Source of the DNA: Haloterrigena sp. KLK7
GTDB taxonomy: Archaea > Halobacteriota > Halobacteria > Halobacteriales > Natrialbaceae
Direction: 5' to 3'
Assembly (NCBI RefSeq): GCF_037914945.1
Contig: NZ_CP149787.1
Span: forward strand, 2,356,001-2,420,000
Length of the DNA stretch: 64,000 nucleotides
The notes beneath the pieces are model-generated. The model was not told where the DNA came from. It was given only the letters and a program-made list of their open reading frames with translations, and did no database searches. Within the stretch, counting starts at the first letter, position 1. Each line of letters starts with the position of its first letter. Below are positions 25,577 to 33,527 of the stretch, piece after piece. A program made the translations under genes and the position numbers.

Positions 25577-25633
25577 GTATCTATGGTACTATTAGTACGC
25601 TATGTACGGACGTATGTATTGTATCTACCGTAC
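25577..25633 (-). promoter_or_regulatory. Operator-like repeats upstream of the toxin-antitoxin pair
   Basis: Three related 13-mers on the plus strand: GTATCTATGGTAC (25577-25589), GTACGCTATGTAC (25595-25607) and GTATCTACCGTAC (25621-25633). Also a perfect palindrome GTACTATTAGTAC (25586-25598). They lie 32-88 bases upstream of the winged-helix start at 25545, where the promoter must be, and suit cooperative binding by an antitoxin dimer. Confidence 0.55.
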
Positions 25634-25816
25634 TCTCAGTCAGCGTTTCGATGGTGATGCCGAACCGGCGCCAATCGGAGTCGGTTATCGAGCGAGGACG
25701 AGGATCCGCGAGAGCACGCGTCACCGCACCCGATCGTCTAGACAGACTTGTTCCGTCCGACGAACATGTATTTCTGGAAACAAAAACGTAATCGGTACGA
25801 CGAGAGACACGTCGAT

Positions 25817-26152
25817 ATGGCCAGTTTCGTCGGATTCCTCACGAAGGGATTCGAACTCGCCGCCGCGGTCGGCAACCTCGAGGTCGCCCGCCGAACGGAC
25901 CGTGGCATCGACCGCGAGTACCTCGTCTTAGGCTTCAGCCTTGGCATGGCGTACCGAATCCTCGAGTCGGAGTACGTCGGCCGATTTCGAGAGCACCCGC
26001 TGCGATACCTGACCTTCCTGTCGCTGTGGCTCGCGATCACGCGGGCCGTCCTCCCGATGGACGACGAGTCGGTCAACTACTCGGTCGGGAGCGGCGTCGG
26101 CATCGGCTCGCTCGTCTATGCGGTCGTCGACCGAAAGCGGGAGTCACAGTAA
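25817..26152 (+). CDS. Conserved-type hypothetical protein, possibly membrane-associated
   Basis: 111 residues from ATG 25817 (MASFVGFLTKGFELAAAVGN). It has two mildly hydrophobic stretches, around YLVLGFSLGMAYRIL and LRYLTFLSLWLAITRAVLP, and one near the end (YSVGSGVGIGSLVYAVV). It is not recognised as a known family. An earlier in-frame start at 25748 exists but would add a basic, low-complexity leader. Isolated between the toxin-antitoxin pair and the convergent oxidase gene. Function unknown. Confidence 0.5.
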   Translation: MASFVGFLTKGFELAAAVGNLEVARRTDRGIDREYLVLGFSLGMAYRILESEYVGRFREHPLRYLTFLSLWLAITRAVLPMDDESVNYSVGSGVGIGSLVYAVVDRKRESQ

Positions 26153-26191
26153 GTTCGCACTGGGCTCGAGTCCCCTCGTCGCTGACTCGAG

Positions 26192-29100
26192 TCACCTCAC
26201 TACGGCCGCGAGTTTCTCGACCGGGTGGGCCGGATAGTCCCCCTCGTGGCCCTCGAGTTGGGTCCGACAGGAGGCCCCGGGCGCGACGACTTCCTCGCCG
26301 TCGCTGTCGGCGACCTGCTCGAAGAGGATCGATCCGATCGTCCGGCTCAGCGAGTAGTGTTCGGCCTCGTAGCCGAAGCTCCCGGCCATCCCGCAACAGC
26401 CCGAATCGAGGGCGTCGACCTCGTAGCCGGCGGCCTCGAGGACGCTCGCGGCGTGGCCGTCCTTCTTCGTCGCCTTCTGGTGGCAGTGGCCGTGGTAGGT
26501 CAGCCGGCCTCGAGCGGCCCCCTGGTCGACGCCTGCCTCCGCGAGCAGGTCGAACCGATCGACGTACTCCATGACGCCGTAGGTGTTCGCCGCGACGCGC
26601 TCGACGTCGCGGCCCGAGAGCAGGTCCAGGTAGTCCGACTGGAGCATCACGGCGTCGGAGGGCTCGACGAGGACGACCTCCCAGCCGTTCGCGACGAACG
26701 GCTCGAGGGCATCGACGTTCGTCCGCGCGCGCTCCCGCGAGAGATCGAGGAAGCCCTTCGAGTGGGCCGGTCGCCCCGTCGAGGTGATCCCGTCGGGGAC
26801 CGTGACGTGAACGCCCGCGGCCTCGAGCACCCGAACCGCGGCCTTCCCCGCCTCTGGGTGGTTGTAGTTCGTGTACGTGTCTGGGATGAGCACGACCCGT
26901 CGACTGGCCGACTCGCGCGGTATCTGCGCACCGCCCCGCTTCTCGAACCAGTCCTCGAGGCTCTCGCTCGCGAACGTCGGCAGATCGCGCTCGCGGGCGA
27001 TTCCGAGGATCTTCTCGGCGATGGCGTCCGATCCGGGAAGCGACGCCGCCCAGTTCGACAGCGGCGCGAGCGCGCTCCCGACGGCGTTCAGCCGGTCGAC
27101 GTTCGCGAAGAGCCGATAGCGGAGGCTCGCGCCGTTCTTCTGATGGGCGGCGTGCTCTACTTCGGCCTTGAGCTTCGCCATGTCGACCTCGCTCGGGCAG
27201 TCCCGCGCACAGCCCTTGCAGCCGATACAGAGGTCCATGATCTCCGCTACGAACTCCTCGTCGGTGGCGTCGGTCTCGAGGTCGCCGCTCATCGCCTGTC
27301 GGAGCATGTTCGCCCGCCCGCGGGTGCTCAGGCTCTCCTCCTCGGCCGCGCGGTAGGTCGGACACATCACGCCGCCGGTGGTCTCCTGCTCGCTCCGACA
27401 GCCGCCGCAGCCGTGGCAGAGTTCGACCATCCCCTGGAAGCCGTTGTCGGTGTCCCACTCGAGGGCGGGTTCGAAGCCGGCCTCGAACTCGTAGCTGGGG
27501 TCGAACCGGAGGTTCTCGGTCATGCGGTGGTCGCCGCAGACGTTTCCGGGATTCAGGAGCCAATCGGGATCGAACGCCGTCTTCAACTCGCGGAACAGCT
27601 CCCAGACGTCGTCACCGTAGAGCTTGCGGTTCCACTGGGTGCGGGCGCGGCCGTCGCCGTGCTCGCCCGACACGCTCCCGCCGTACTCGACGACGAGGTC
27701 GGTCACGTCGTCGGCGAGGGACTCGAACGCCTCGAGTCCGGCCGCCGACTTCGTGTCGACCAGCGGCCGCATGTGCATGCAGCCGGGACCCGCGTGGGCG
27801 TAGAAGCTCGCGAACGTGTCGTACTCCTCGAGGACTTCCTGAAAGTCCGCCACGTAGTCCGCGAGGTTCTCAGTTGGGACGGCGGTGTCCTCGATGAAGG
27901 AGATGTGCTTCTCGTCGGAGGTGCGAGAGAGCAGAATGGGCGCCGCGCTCTTGCGGAGCTTCCAGAGTTCGGCGATCCCGTCGGGGTCGTGGGCCTCGAG
28001 GGCGTCGAACGCGCGGATCGGCGCCGAACTGCCGATCTCGGAGTCGCTCGAATCCGGCACTTCGTCGTCGGGCAGCCGATCGGCCAGCAGGTCCGCGACC
28101 TGCTCGCGGCCGTGGTCGTCGTCCTCGCCGTAGAACTCGACGAGCAGCGCGGTCTCGGTGCCCGCGGGGAGTCGCTCGGCGACGGCGGCGAACTCTTCGG
28201 TATTTTCCGCGAGTTCGATCAGGACGTCGTCGATCGCTTCGACGGCCGCCGGATCGTGGTTCCGGACGATGGTGTCGACGTCGGCCATCGCCTCGAGCAG
28301 GTCGCGGTAGGTCAACAGCACCACCGACGTCGTTTCGGGCACGGGCTCGAGCGAGACGGTCGCCTCCGTGACGACGCCGAGGGTCCCCTCGCTGCCGGCG
28401 AAGACGCGGGCGAGGTTGACGGTCGCGTCGGGGTCGGGTTCGGAGTCGGCGTCGATCGCGACCGACTCCGCGGCGGTCTCGTCGAAGGCCTCGGGCGTCC
28501 CGTAGGCCTCCGCGACCAGCCGGTCGAGGTTGTACCCCGAGACGTTGCGCTTCAGTTGCGGGAAGACATCGCCGATCGCCTCGGCGTCGTCGTCGATCAC
28601 GCGGCGCAGCGCCTCGTGGATTCGCTCGAGGAGCGCCCCGTCGAGGTCGGCTCGCTCGCGGAGCTCCGCCACCGTCACCTCGCCGAACCGCTCGACTGAG
28701 CCGTCGGCGAGGACGACCTCCACTTCCTCGACGTAGGCGTCGGTCTTCCCGTACTGCAGCGAATGTGCGCCGGTCGAATTGTTGCCGATGGCGCCGCCGA
28801 CGGTGCTGCGGTTGCCCGCCGCGGGGTCCGGCGCGAACTTCAGCCCGTGAGCCTCGAGGGAACCGTTCAGATCGGCGAGGACGGTTCCGCCCTGGACGGT
28901 CGCCCGCCGCGCGTCGGGGTCGATCTCGAGCACGTCGCCCATGTGCGCCGTGAAATCGAGGACGACGGCCTCGTTGACCGCCTGTCCGGCGAGGCTCGTG
29001 CCGCCGCCGCGCGGGAGCACCGGGATACCGTGCTCGGCGCAGTAGCCGACGACGCTCGCGACGTCGTCGGTCGAGCGCGGGAGGACGACGCCGATCGGCG

Positions 29101-29359
29101 TCATCTCGTAGGCGCTCGCGTCCGTCGCGTACAACTGGCGGCTGTACTCGTCGAAGCGCACTTCGCCGTCGATGCGCTCGCGCAGCGCCGCCACGAGCGC
29201 GGGGCGGTCGACGTCGCCGCCGACGTAGTCGTAGTCGGCCCGCGGATCCGCTGCCGGATCTCCCTCGCGGGGATCCGCCGGCGGCCCGAGTTGGCTCTCG
29301 TCCGGAGTCGACGTCTGGTCGCTGTGGTCGGTCGTGGAACGCTGGTCTTCCGTGGCCAT
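26192..29359 (-). CDS. FAD-linked oxidase fused to Fe-S/CCG domain (D-2-hydroxyacid dehydrogenase type)
   Basis: A 1055-residue GlcD-GlpC fusion. After an acidic leader, residues about 60-280 form a PCMH FAD domain (LPRSTDDVASVVGYCAEHG, PVLPRGGGTSLAGQAVNEAV). An FAD-oxidase C-terminal domain follows (ending about 610, GSVSGEHGDGRARTQWNRKL). Then comes a ferredoxin-like part with two clusters (CHGCGGCRSEQ; CIGCKGCARDCPSEVDMAKL) and CCG domains (TYHGHCHQKATKKDG, LDSGCCGMAGSFGYEAEHYS). Family members oxidise D-lactate, D-2-hydroxyglutarate or similar acids and pass electrons to quinone. It begins 8 bp after the stop of a D-2-hydroxyacid dehydrogenase gene, so the pair is an operon. The substrate is open. 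Confidence 0.92.
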   Translation of the reverse strand: MATEDQRSTTDHSDQTSTPDESQLGPPADPREGDPAADPRADYDYVGGDVDRPALVAALRERIDGEVRFDEYSRQLYATDASAYEMTPIGVVLPRSTDDVASVVGYCAEHGIPVLPRGGGTSLAGQAVNEAVVLDFTAHMGDVLEIDPDARRATVQGGTVLADLNGSLEAHGLKFAPDPAAGNRSTVGGAIGNNSTGAHSLQYGKTDAYVEEVEVVLADGSVERFGEVTVAELRERADLDGALLERIHEALRRVIDDDAEAIGDVFPQLKRNVSGYNLDRLVAEAYGTPEAFDETAAESVAIDADSEPDPDATVNLARVFAGSEGTLGVVTEATVSLEPVPETTSVVLLTYRDLLEAMADVDTIVRNHDPAAVEAIDDVLIELAENTEEFAAVAERLPAGTETALLVEFYGEDDDHGREQVADLLADRLPDDEVPDSSDSEIGSSAPIRAFDALEAHDPDGIAELWKLRKSAAPILLSRTSDEKHISFIEDTAVPTENLADYVADFQEVLEEYDTFASFYAHAGPGCMHMRPLVDTKSAAGLEAFESLADDVTDLVVEYGGSVSGEHGDGRARTQWNRKLYGDDVWELFRELKTAFDPDWLLNPGNVCGDHRMTENLRFDPSYEFEAGFEPALEWDTDNGFQGMVELCHGCGGCRSEQETTGGVMCPTYRAAEEESLSTRGRANMLRQAMSGDLETDATDEEFVAEIMDLCIGCKGCARDCPSEVDMAKLKAEVEHAAHQKNGASLRYRLFANVDRLNAVGSALAPLSNWAASLPGSDAIAEKILGIARERDLPTFASESLEDWFEKRGGAQIPRESASRRVVLIPDTYTNYNHPEAGKAAVRVLEAAGVHVTVPDGITSTGRPAHSKGFLDLSRERARTNVDALEPFVANGWEVVLVEPSDAVMLQSDYLDLLSGRDVERVAANTYGVMEYVDRFDLLAEAGVDQGAARGRLTYHGHCHQKATKKDGHAASVLEAAGYEVDALDSGCCGMAGSFGYEAEHYSLSRTIGSILFEQVADSDGEEVVAPGASCRTQLEGHEGDYPAHPVEKLAAVVR

Positions 29360-29367
29360 CGTACTGA

Positions 29368-30342
29368 TTAGCTCCCGCCCGGCTGGTAGACGGCGTTCTC
29401 GAGTTCGCCCTCCTCCGCCTCGAGCGCCCGGAGGTTATTCGCGACGACGTCGGCCAGCCGGTCCCAGTGTTTCGGCGTGTGGCCGCCGGTGTGGGGCGTG
29501 AGAAGGCAGTTCTCGAGGTCCCAGAGCTCGTGGTCGCTCGGGAGCGGTTCGGGGTCGGTGACGTCGAGGGCGGCCCCGCGGATCCCCTCGTACTGCAGCG
29601 CCGAGACGAGCGCGTCGGTGTCGACGATGCCCCCGCGGGCCGCGTTGACGAGCACGGCCTCGGGCGGCAGCGTCGCCAGCGCGTCCTCGTCGACGAGATT
29701 GCGCGTCAGGTCGTTCAATGGACAGGCGAGCACGACGTAGTCGCTGCGGGCGAACGCCTCGTGGACGTCGTCCTCGCCGAAGCCGAGCACCTCGTCGGTC
29801 GGGCCGCCCTTCTCGGGCGTGTAGCGGATCCCGATCGTCTCGACCTCAAAGCCCTCGAGGCGCTGAACAACTGCCTGCCCGATCGAGCCGAGACCGACGA
29901 TCGTGACCGTGCTGTCGGTAAATTCGTGTGACTGGAAGTGGCGCCACTCGTTGTTCTCCTTGCGGCGCCAGCCCTCGTGGAGGTTCCGCGCGAAGACGAG
30001 CATGTTGGCGATCGTCTGCTCGGCGATGCCGGGCGCGTGGATCCCGCCGGCGTTCGTCACGGCGACGCCGCGGTCGGCCAGCGCGTCCATCGGCACGTGG
30101 TCGGTACCGGCGAACGTACAGGCGAACAGCTCGAGGCGGTCGGCCTCGGCGAGCAGCGCCTCGTCGATCGTGATGCCGGTCACGACGCGCGCCTGTGGGA
30201 CGAGTTCGCGCTCCTCCCTGGGCGTCCGCGCGAGCGCGACGGTGTGCTCGGGCAACCGCTCGCGGAGGGTCTCGGCGTACGATTCCATCGACAGCCCTTC
30301 CGTCCCCTCTCGGAGGACGACGACGTCTGGATTCGTGCTCAT
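29368..30342 (-). CDS. D-isomer-specific 2-hydroxyacid dehydrogenase
   Basis: A 324-residue NAD(P)-dependent dehydrogenase of the phosphoglycerate dehydrogenase family. Features: TNAGGIHAPGIAEQTIANM near 95, the nucleotide-binding TVTIVGLGSIGQAVVQRLEG near 145, the catalytic Arg region VLVNAARGGIVDTDALVSAL near 235, the Glu region ALDVTDPEPLPSDHELWDLE, and His in LLTPHTGGHTPKHWDRL. It shares a 127-bp divergent promoter region with the M20/threonine-dehydratase pair. It is followed 8 bp later by the FAD/Fe-S oxidase, suggesting interconversion of a 2-oxoacid and a D-hydroxyacid with respiratory re-oxidation. Substrate unknown. Confidence 0.9.
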   Translation of the reverse strand: MSTNPDVVVLREGTEGLSMESYAETLRERLPEHTVALARTPREERELVPQARVVTGITIDEALLAEADRLELFACTFAGTDHVPMDALADRGVAVTNAGGIHAPGIAEQTIANMLVFARNLHEGWRRKENNEWRHFQSHEFTDSTVTIVGLGSIGQAVVQRLEGFEVETIGIRYTPEKGGPTDEVLGFGEDDVHEAFARSDYVVLACPLNDLTRNLVDEDALATLPPEAVLVNAARGGIVDTDALVSALQYEGIRGAALDVTDPEPLPSDHELWDLENCLLTPHTGGHTPKHWDRLADVVANNLRALEAEEGELENAVYQPGGS

Positions 30343-30469
30343 ATGCGGTGGTGTGCGTCCCGACGACGCGTTACCGTACGGTTGTCATCGATTCTCTTAT
30401 CCCTTTTGTGTAGTCGACGTCAACACTGATTGTGTATAATTAAGTCACTGGGCCGCGTCAGCGACTCGC
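30343..30469. promoter_or_regulatory. Divergent promoter region
   Basis: A 127-bp gap between the D-2-hydroxyacid dehydrogenase (minus) and the M20 hydrolase (plus). TGTGTATAATTAAG (30431-30444) puts a TATA-like TATAATTA about 28-35 bases before the ATG at 30470. AT-rich TCTCTTATCCCTTTTGTG (30391-30408) may serve the other direction. Confidence 0.4.
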
Positions 30470-31804
30470 ATGAACGTGCCGATCCGGGACCGACTCGTCA
30501 GCCTCCGACGGAGCCTGCACCGCCACCCCGAACCCGCGTGGCGCGAGTTCTACACCACGGCCCGCCTCGTCGAGGAGATCCGGGCCATCGGCGTCGACGA
30601 ACTCGCCGTCGGGCCGGACGCCTACGACCCCGCCGACCGCATGGCCGTGCCTGACGACGACCTCGAGCCGTGGATCGAACGCGCCCGCGAGCGCGGCGCC
30701 GACGAGGCCCTGCTGGAGCGCATGAGCGGCGGTAACACCGGTGCGGTAGCGGTGATCGACCGCGGCGAGGGGCCCGCGATCGGGCTGCGCGTCGACATCG
30801 ACGGGCTGTTCATCGAGGAGTCGACCGACGCGGACCACGACCCCGCGAGCGAGGGCTTTCGCTCGGAGATCGACGGGACGATGCACGCCTGCGGCCACGA
30901 CGCCCACATGACCTGGGGACTGGCCGTCCTCCAGGCGATCAAAGAGAGCGACTTCTCGGGTCGCTTCGTGGTCTTCTTCCAGCCCGCCGAGGAGACCGGC
31001 GGCGGCGGGTGTCCGATGGCGAGAAGCGAGTTCGCGGACGGGCTGGACTACCTGCTCGCCGTCCACGTGGGCCTCGACCATCCCACGGGAGAGGTGATTG
31101 CAGGGATCGAGAAGCCGCTCGCGATGTGCCACGTCGATCTGACGATCGAGGGCACCTCCGCCCACGCGGGGAAGGCGCCCAACGAGGGCGACAACGCGAT
31201 GCACGCGATGGGGGCGGCGATCGAGAACGCCTACGGCATCCCCCGCCACAGCGACGGGATGACCCGGGTGAACATCGGCAAGGCCGAGGCGGGGACCGCG
31301 AGCAACGTCATCGCCGAGCGCGCTCACATGGAGGCCGAAGCGAGGGGCGAGACGACCGCGTTGATGGAGTACACGCGGGATCGCCTCGAGCGGACGGTGC
31401 GGAACGCGGCCGAGATGCACGGCTGTCGGGCCGAGTTCGACGTCGTCAGCGAGTCGCCCCGCGCCGACAGCGACCCCGAACTGCAGTCGCTGGTCAGCGA
31501 GGTGGCGGGCGAGGTCAGGGGAATCGACCGCGTCGTCCCGGCGGCCGACTTCGGCGCGAGCGAGGACGCCACCTTCCTGATGGAGCGCGTCCAGAAAGAC
31601 GGCGGCCTGGCGACGTACATGATCGTCGGCACCGACCACCCCACGAGCCACCACACGCCGACGTTCGACGTCGACGAGCGCAGCCTCGAGCACGGCGTCG
31701 ACGTCCTCGTCGGCTCGATCCGGGAACTCGAGCGCCGGCATCCGGTCGCACGGACGGAGGCGGCGACGGACCCGGTCGCGGACGCCGGGGAGGGCGGCGA
31801 ATGA
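30470..31804 (+). CDS. M20-family amidohydrolase, paralogue 1
   Basis: A 444-residue metal-dependent amidohydrolase closest in layout to aminobenzoyl-glutamate/aminoacylase-type M20D enzymes. Motifs: SLHRHPEPAWREFYTTARLV at the N-terminus, HACGHDAHMTWGLAVLQAIK near 142 with the metal-binding H/D, FFQPAEETGGGGCPMA near 170 with the catalytic Glu, DYLLAVHVGLDHPTGEVIAG, and TDHPTSHHTPTFDVDERSLE near 390. It is strikingly like the second copy at 40509-41792. Its stop overlaps the threonine-dehydratase ATG (ATGA). In this ectoine-catabolic context it is a candidate for deacetylating N-acetyl-diaminobutyrate, replacing the absent DoeB; that is inference. Confidence 0.85.
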   Translation: MNVPIRDRLVSLRRSLHRHPEPAWREFYTTARLVEEIRAIGVDELAVGPDAYDPADRMAVPDDDLEPWIERARERGADEALLERMSGGNTGAVAVIDRGEGPAIGLRVDIDGLFIEESTDADHDPASEGFRSEIDGTMHACGHDAHMTWGLAVLQAIKESDFSGRFVVFFQPAEETGGGGCPMARSEFADGLDYLLAVHVGLDHPTGEVIAGIEKPLAMCHVDLTIEGTSAHAGKAPNEGDNAMHAMGAAIENAYGIPRHSDGMTRVNIGKAEAGTASNVIAERAHMEAEARGETTALMEYTRDRLERTVRNAAEMHGCRAEFDVVSESPRADSDPELQSLVSEVAGEVRGIDRVVPAADFGASEDATFLMERVQKDGGLATYMIVGTDHPTSHHTPTFDVDERSLEHGVDVLVGSIRELERRHPVARTEAATDPVADAGEGGE

Positions 31805-33057
31805 GCGGGAACCGATCGACGAGCGGGCCGCTCGTCACCCGCGCGGACGTCGAGACGGCCCGGGAGCGCATCGACGACGTCGTCCACCGGACGCCCCTCG
31901 ACACCTCGCGGACGTTCGCCGACCTGAGCGGCGCGGCCTCGGTCGGGCTCAAACTCGAGAACGTCCAGCGGACGGGCTCGTTCAAGATCCGCGGGGCGTA
32001 CAACACGATGGCCCAGCTCTCGGACGCCGAACGCGAGGCGGGGGTCATCGCCTCGAGCGCGGGCAACCACGCGCAGGGCGTGGCGCTGGCCGGCCAGTTG
32101 CTCGGTATCGAGACGACCATCGTCGTCCCCGAGGTGACGCCTGCCGCGAAGATCGAGGCCACCCGCGGCTACGGCGCCGAGGTCGTCGTCGAGGGCGACA
32201 TCTACGAGCGATCCTACGAGTACGCCGTAGAGCGCGCCGACGAGACCGGCGAGACGTTCGTCCACCCCTTCGACGACGCGGCGATCGTCGCCGGTCAGGG
32301 AACGATCGGTCTGGAGTTACTCGAGCAATACCCCGACCTCGACACCGTGCTGGTCGCGATCGGCGGCGGCGGGCTGATCGCGGGGATCGGGACGGTGCTG
32401 AAGGCCCACGATCCGGATATTCGAGTCATCGGGGTCCAGCCCGAAGGTGCGGCCCACGCGAAGCCGTCCCTCGAGGCCGGCGAGATCCGCCAACTCGAGG
32501 CCGTCGACACCGTCGCGGAGGGGATCGCGGACACGCGGATGCTCGAGACGACCTTCGAGATCGCCCGCGAGGTCGTCGACGACGTGGTCAGCGTGAGCGA
32601 TCGCGAGATCGCCGCCGCCGTGGCGCTGCTGGCCGAGCGCGCGAAGACGGTCGCCGAGAGCGCCGGTGCGGCGCCGCTGGCGGCCGCGCTTTCGGACGAG
32701 GCGGCTCGCGACCTCGAGGGCGAGCACGTCGGCGTCGTCGTTTCGGGCGGCAACGTGAACCTCACCGAGCACGCGGAACTGACGCGAACGGGCCTGCACG
32801 AACTCGAGCGCTACGCGGACGCGAGGCTCGCCGTCGAGGGGTGGCCGACGACCGTCGGCGAGGTGGCCGAGACCGTGGAATCCGAAGGCGCCGAACTGGA
32901 CGTCCTCGAGCGCGCCCGCCGGACGTCGGTCGACGAGCCGAATCGGGTTCCGATGACGATCGGCCTCGAGGGCAGTGGACGGGGGCATCTCGAGGGAGTT
33001 CTGGAGTCGTTAGACGCGCTCGAGGGGGTGTCGGTCCTCGAGCGCTCGCTCGAGTAA
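31801..33057 (+). CDS. Threonine ammonia-lyase-type PLP dehydratase (EutB-like candidate)
   Basis: A 418-residue fold-type II PLP enzyme with a C-terminal ACT-like part. Lysine motif: NVQRTGSFKIRGAYNTMAQL near 55-75; glycine loop AIGGGGLIAGIGTVLKAHD near 180. SSAGNHAQGVALAGQLLGI and VSGGNVNL are also intact, so activity is expected. The last 95 residues (ELERYADARLAVEGWPTTVG onward) resemble the small regulatory domain of catabolic threonine dehydratases. Translationally coupled to the M20 hydrolase. Hydroxyectoine-degrading bacteria carry a threonine-dehydratase-like EutB next to ectoine hydrolase, so a hydroxyectoine role is plausible; ordinary threonine/serine deamination is the default. 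Confidence 0.87.
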   Translation: MSGNRSTSGPLVTRADVETARERIDDVVHRTPLDTSRTFADLSGAASVGLKLENVQRTGSFKIRGAYNTMAQLSDAEREAGVIASSAGNHAQGVALAGQLLGIETTIVVPEVTPAAKIEATRGYGAEVVVEGDIYERSYEYAVERADETGETFVHPFDDAAIVAGQGTIGLELLEQYPDLDTVLVAIGGGGLIAGIGTVLKAHDPDIRVIGVQPEGAAHAKPSLEAGEIRQLEAVDTVAEGIADTRMLETTFEIAREVVDDVVSVSDREIAAAVALLAERAKTVAESAGAAPLAAALSDEAARDLEGEHVGVVVSGGNVNLTEHAELTRTGLHELERYADARLAVEGWPTTVGEVAETVESEGAELDVLERARRTSVDEPNRVPMTIGLEGSGRGHLEGVLESLDALEGVSVLERSLE

Positions 33058-33099
33058 CGGTTCTCTCTCAACGGGCCGTCCGATTACTGTTGGCGCGCT

Positions 33100-33122
33100 G
33101 AACCGCGACGGAGTCGCGGTTC
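33100..33122. repeat. Perfect 10-bp hairpin with triloop
   Basis: GAACCGCGAC, loop GGA, GTCGCGGTTC. It lies 43 bases after the dehydratase stop and just outside the long inverted repeat at 33129. It could act as a terminator stem, though no T-run follows, or be a small palindromic repeat like those near 51.1 kb and 59.5 kb. Confidence 0.6.
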
Positions 33123-33128
33123 GACTAC

Positions 33129-33345
33129 CGCGAGGGATGAGTGAGGGAGCGGGAGCGACCGAGCGAATCGGCTGGGGAGGGCGTGGCGTTCCTCGTTGCC
33201 ACGATTCGTGAGTCGATGGTGATGTCGCTGTTTCGAATCGAGGGATGACGAAAACGAGTCCGCTGCTCGTACTGGCACCTGGGGATTTCCACACCCACCC
33301 CAGCCGATTCGTTCGCTCCCACCGGTCGCTCACTCATCCCTCGCG
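33129..33345. repeat. MITE-like element with 48-bp inverted ends
   Basis: Left arm 33129-33176 (CGCGAGGGATGAGTGAG ... GAATCGGCTGGG) pairs with right arm 33298-33345 (CCCAGCCGATTC ... CTCACTCATCCCTCGCG). The outer 17 and inner 13 bases match perfectly with a scrambled middle. The central 120 bp contain no gene. The element fills most of the 470-bp gap between the dehydratase and the convergent aminotransferase; the remaining gap sequence shows nothing else. Confidence 0.6.
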
Positions 33346-33527
33346 CAGGATCGGATCGGGGCTCGACGGTCGCTCGCCCCGATACAGCGCGCGCCACCGC
33401 AGTCAATACTCGAGTTGTAAAACGATAGTGAAACAGTATCCGTTTACCGAACCGATTCGCGACGGTCGGCGACGCGCTCGAGCCGCGCGGAGAAACGGAA
33501 ATCGATCGCGGAAATCGACGGTCGTCC

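Noticed and set aside
26225-28699. An 824-codon open frame on the plus strand
   Set aside because: Mirror frame of the FAD/Fe-S oxidase on the minus strand; repetitive Val/Gly/Arg composition without domains.
31009-33057. M20 and dehydratase read as one 682-residue fusion
   Set aside because: The longer frame starts out of frame within the M20 gene; the true dehydratase begins at ATG 31801 with a family-like N-terminus and overlaps the M20 stop as ATGA.
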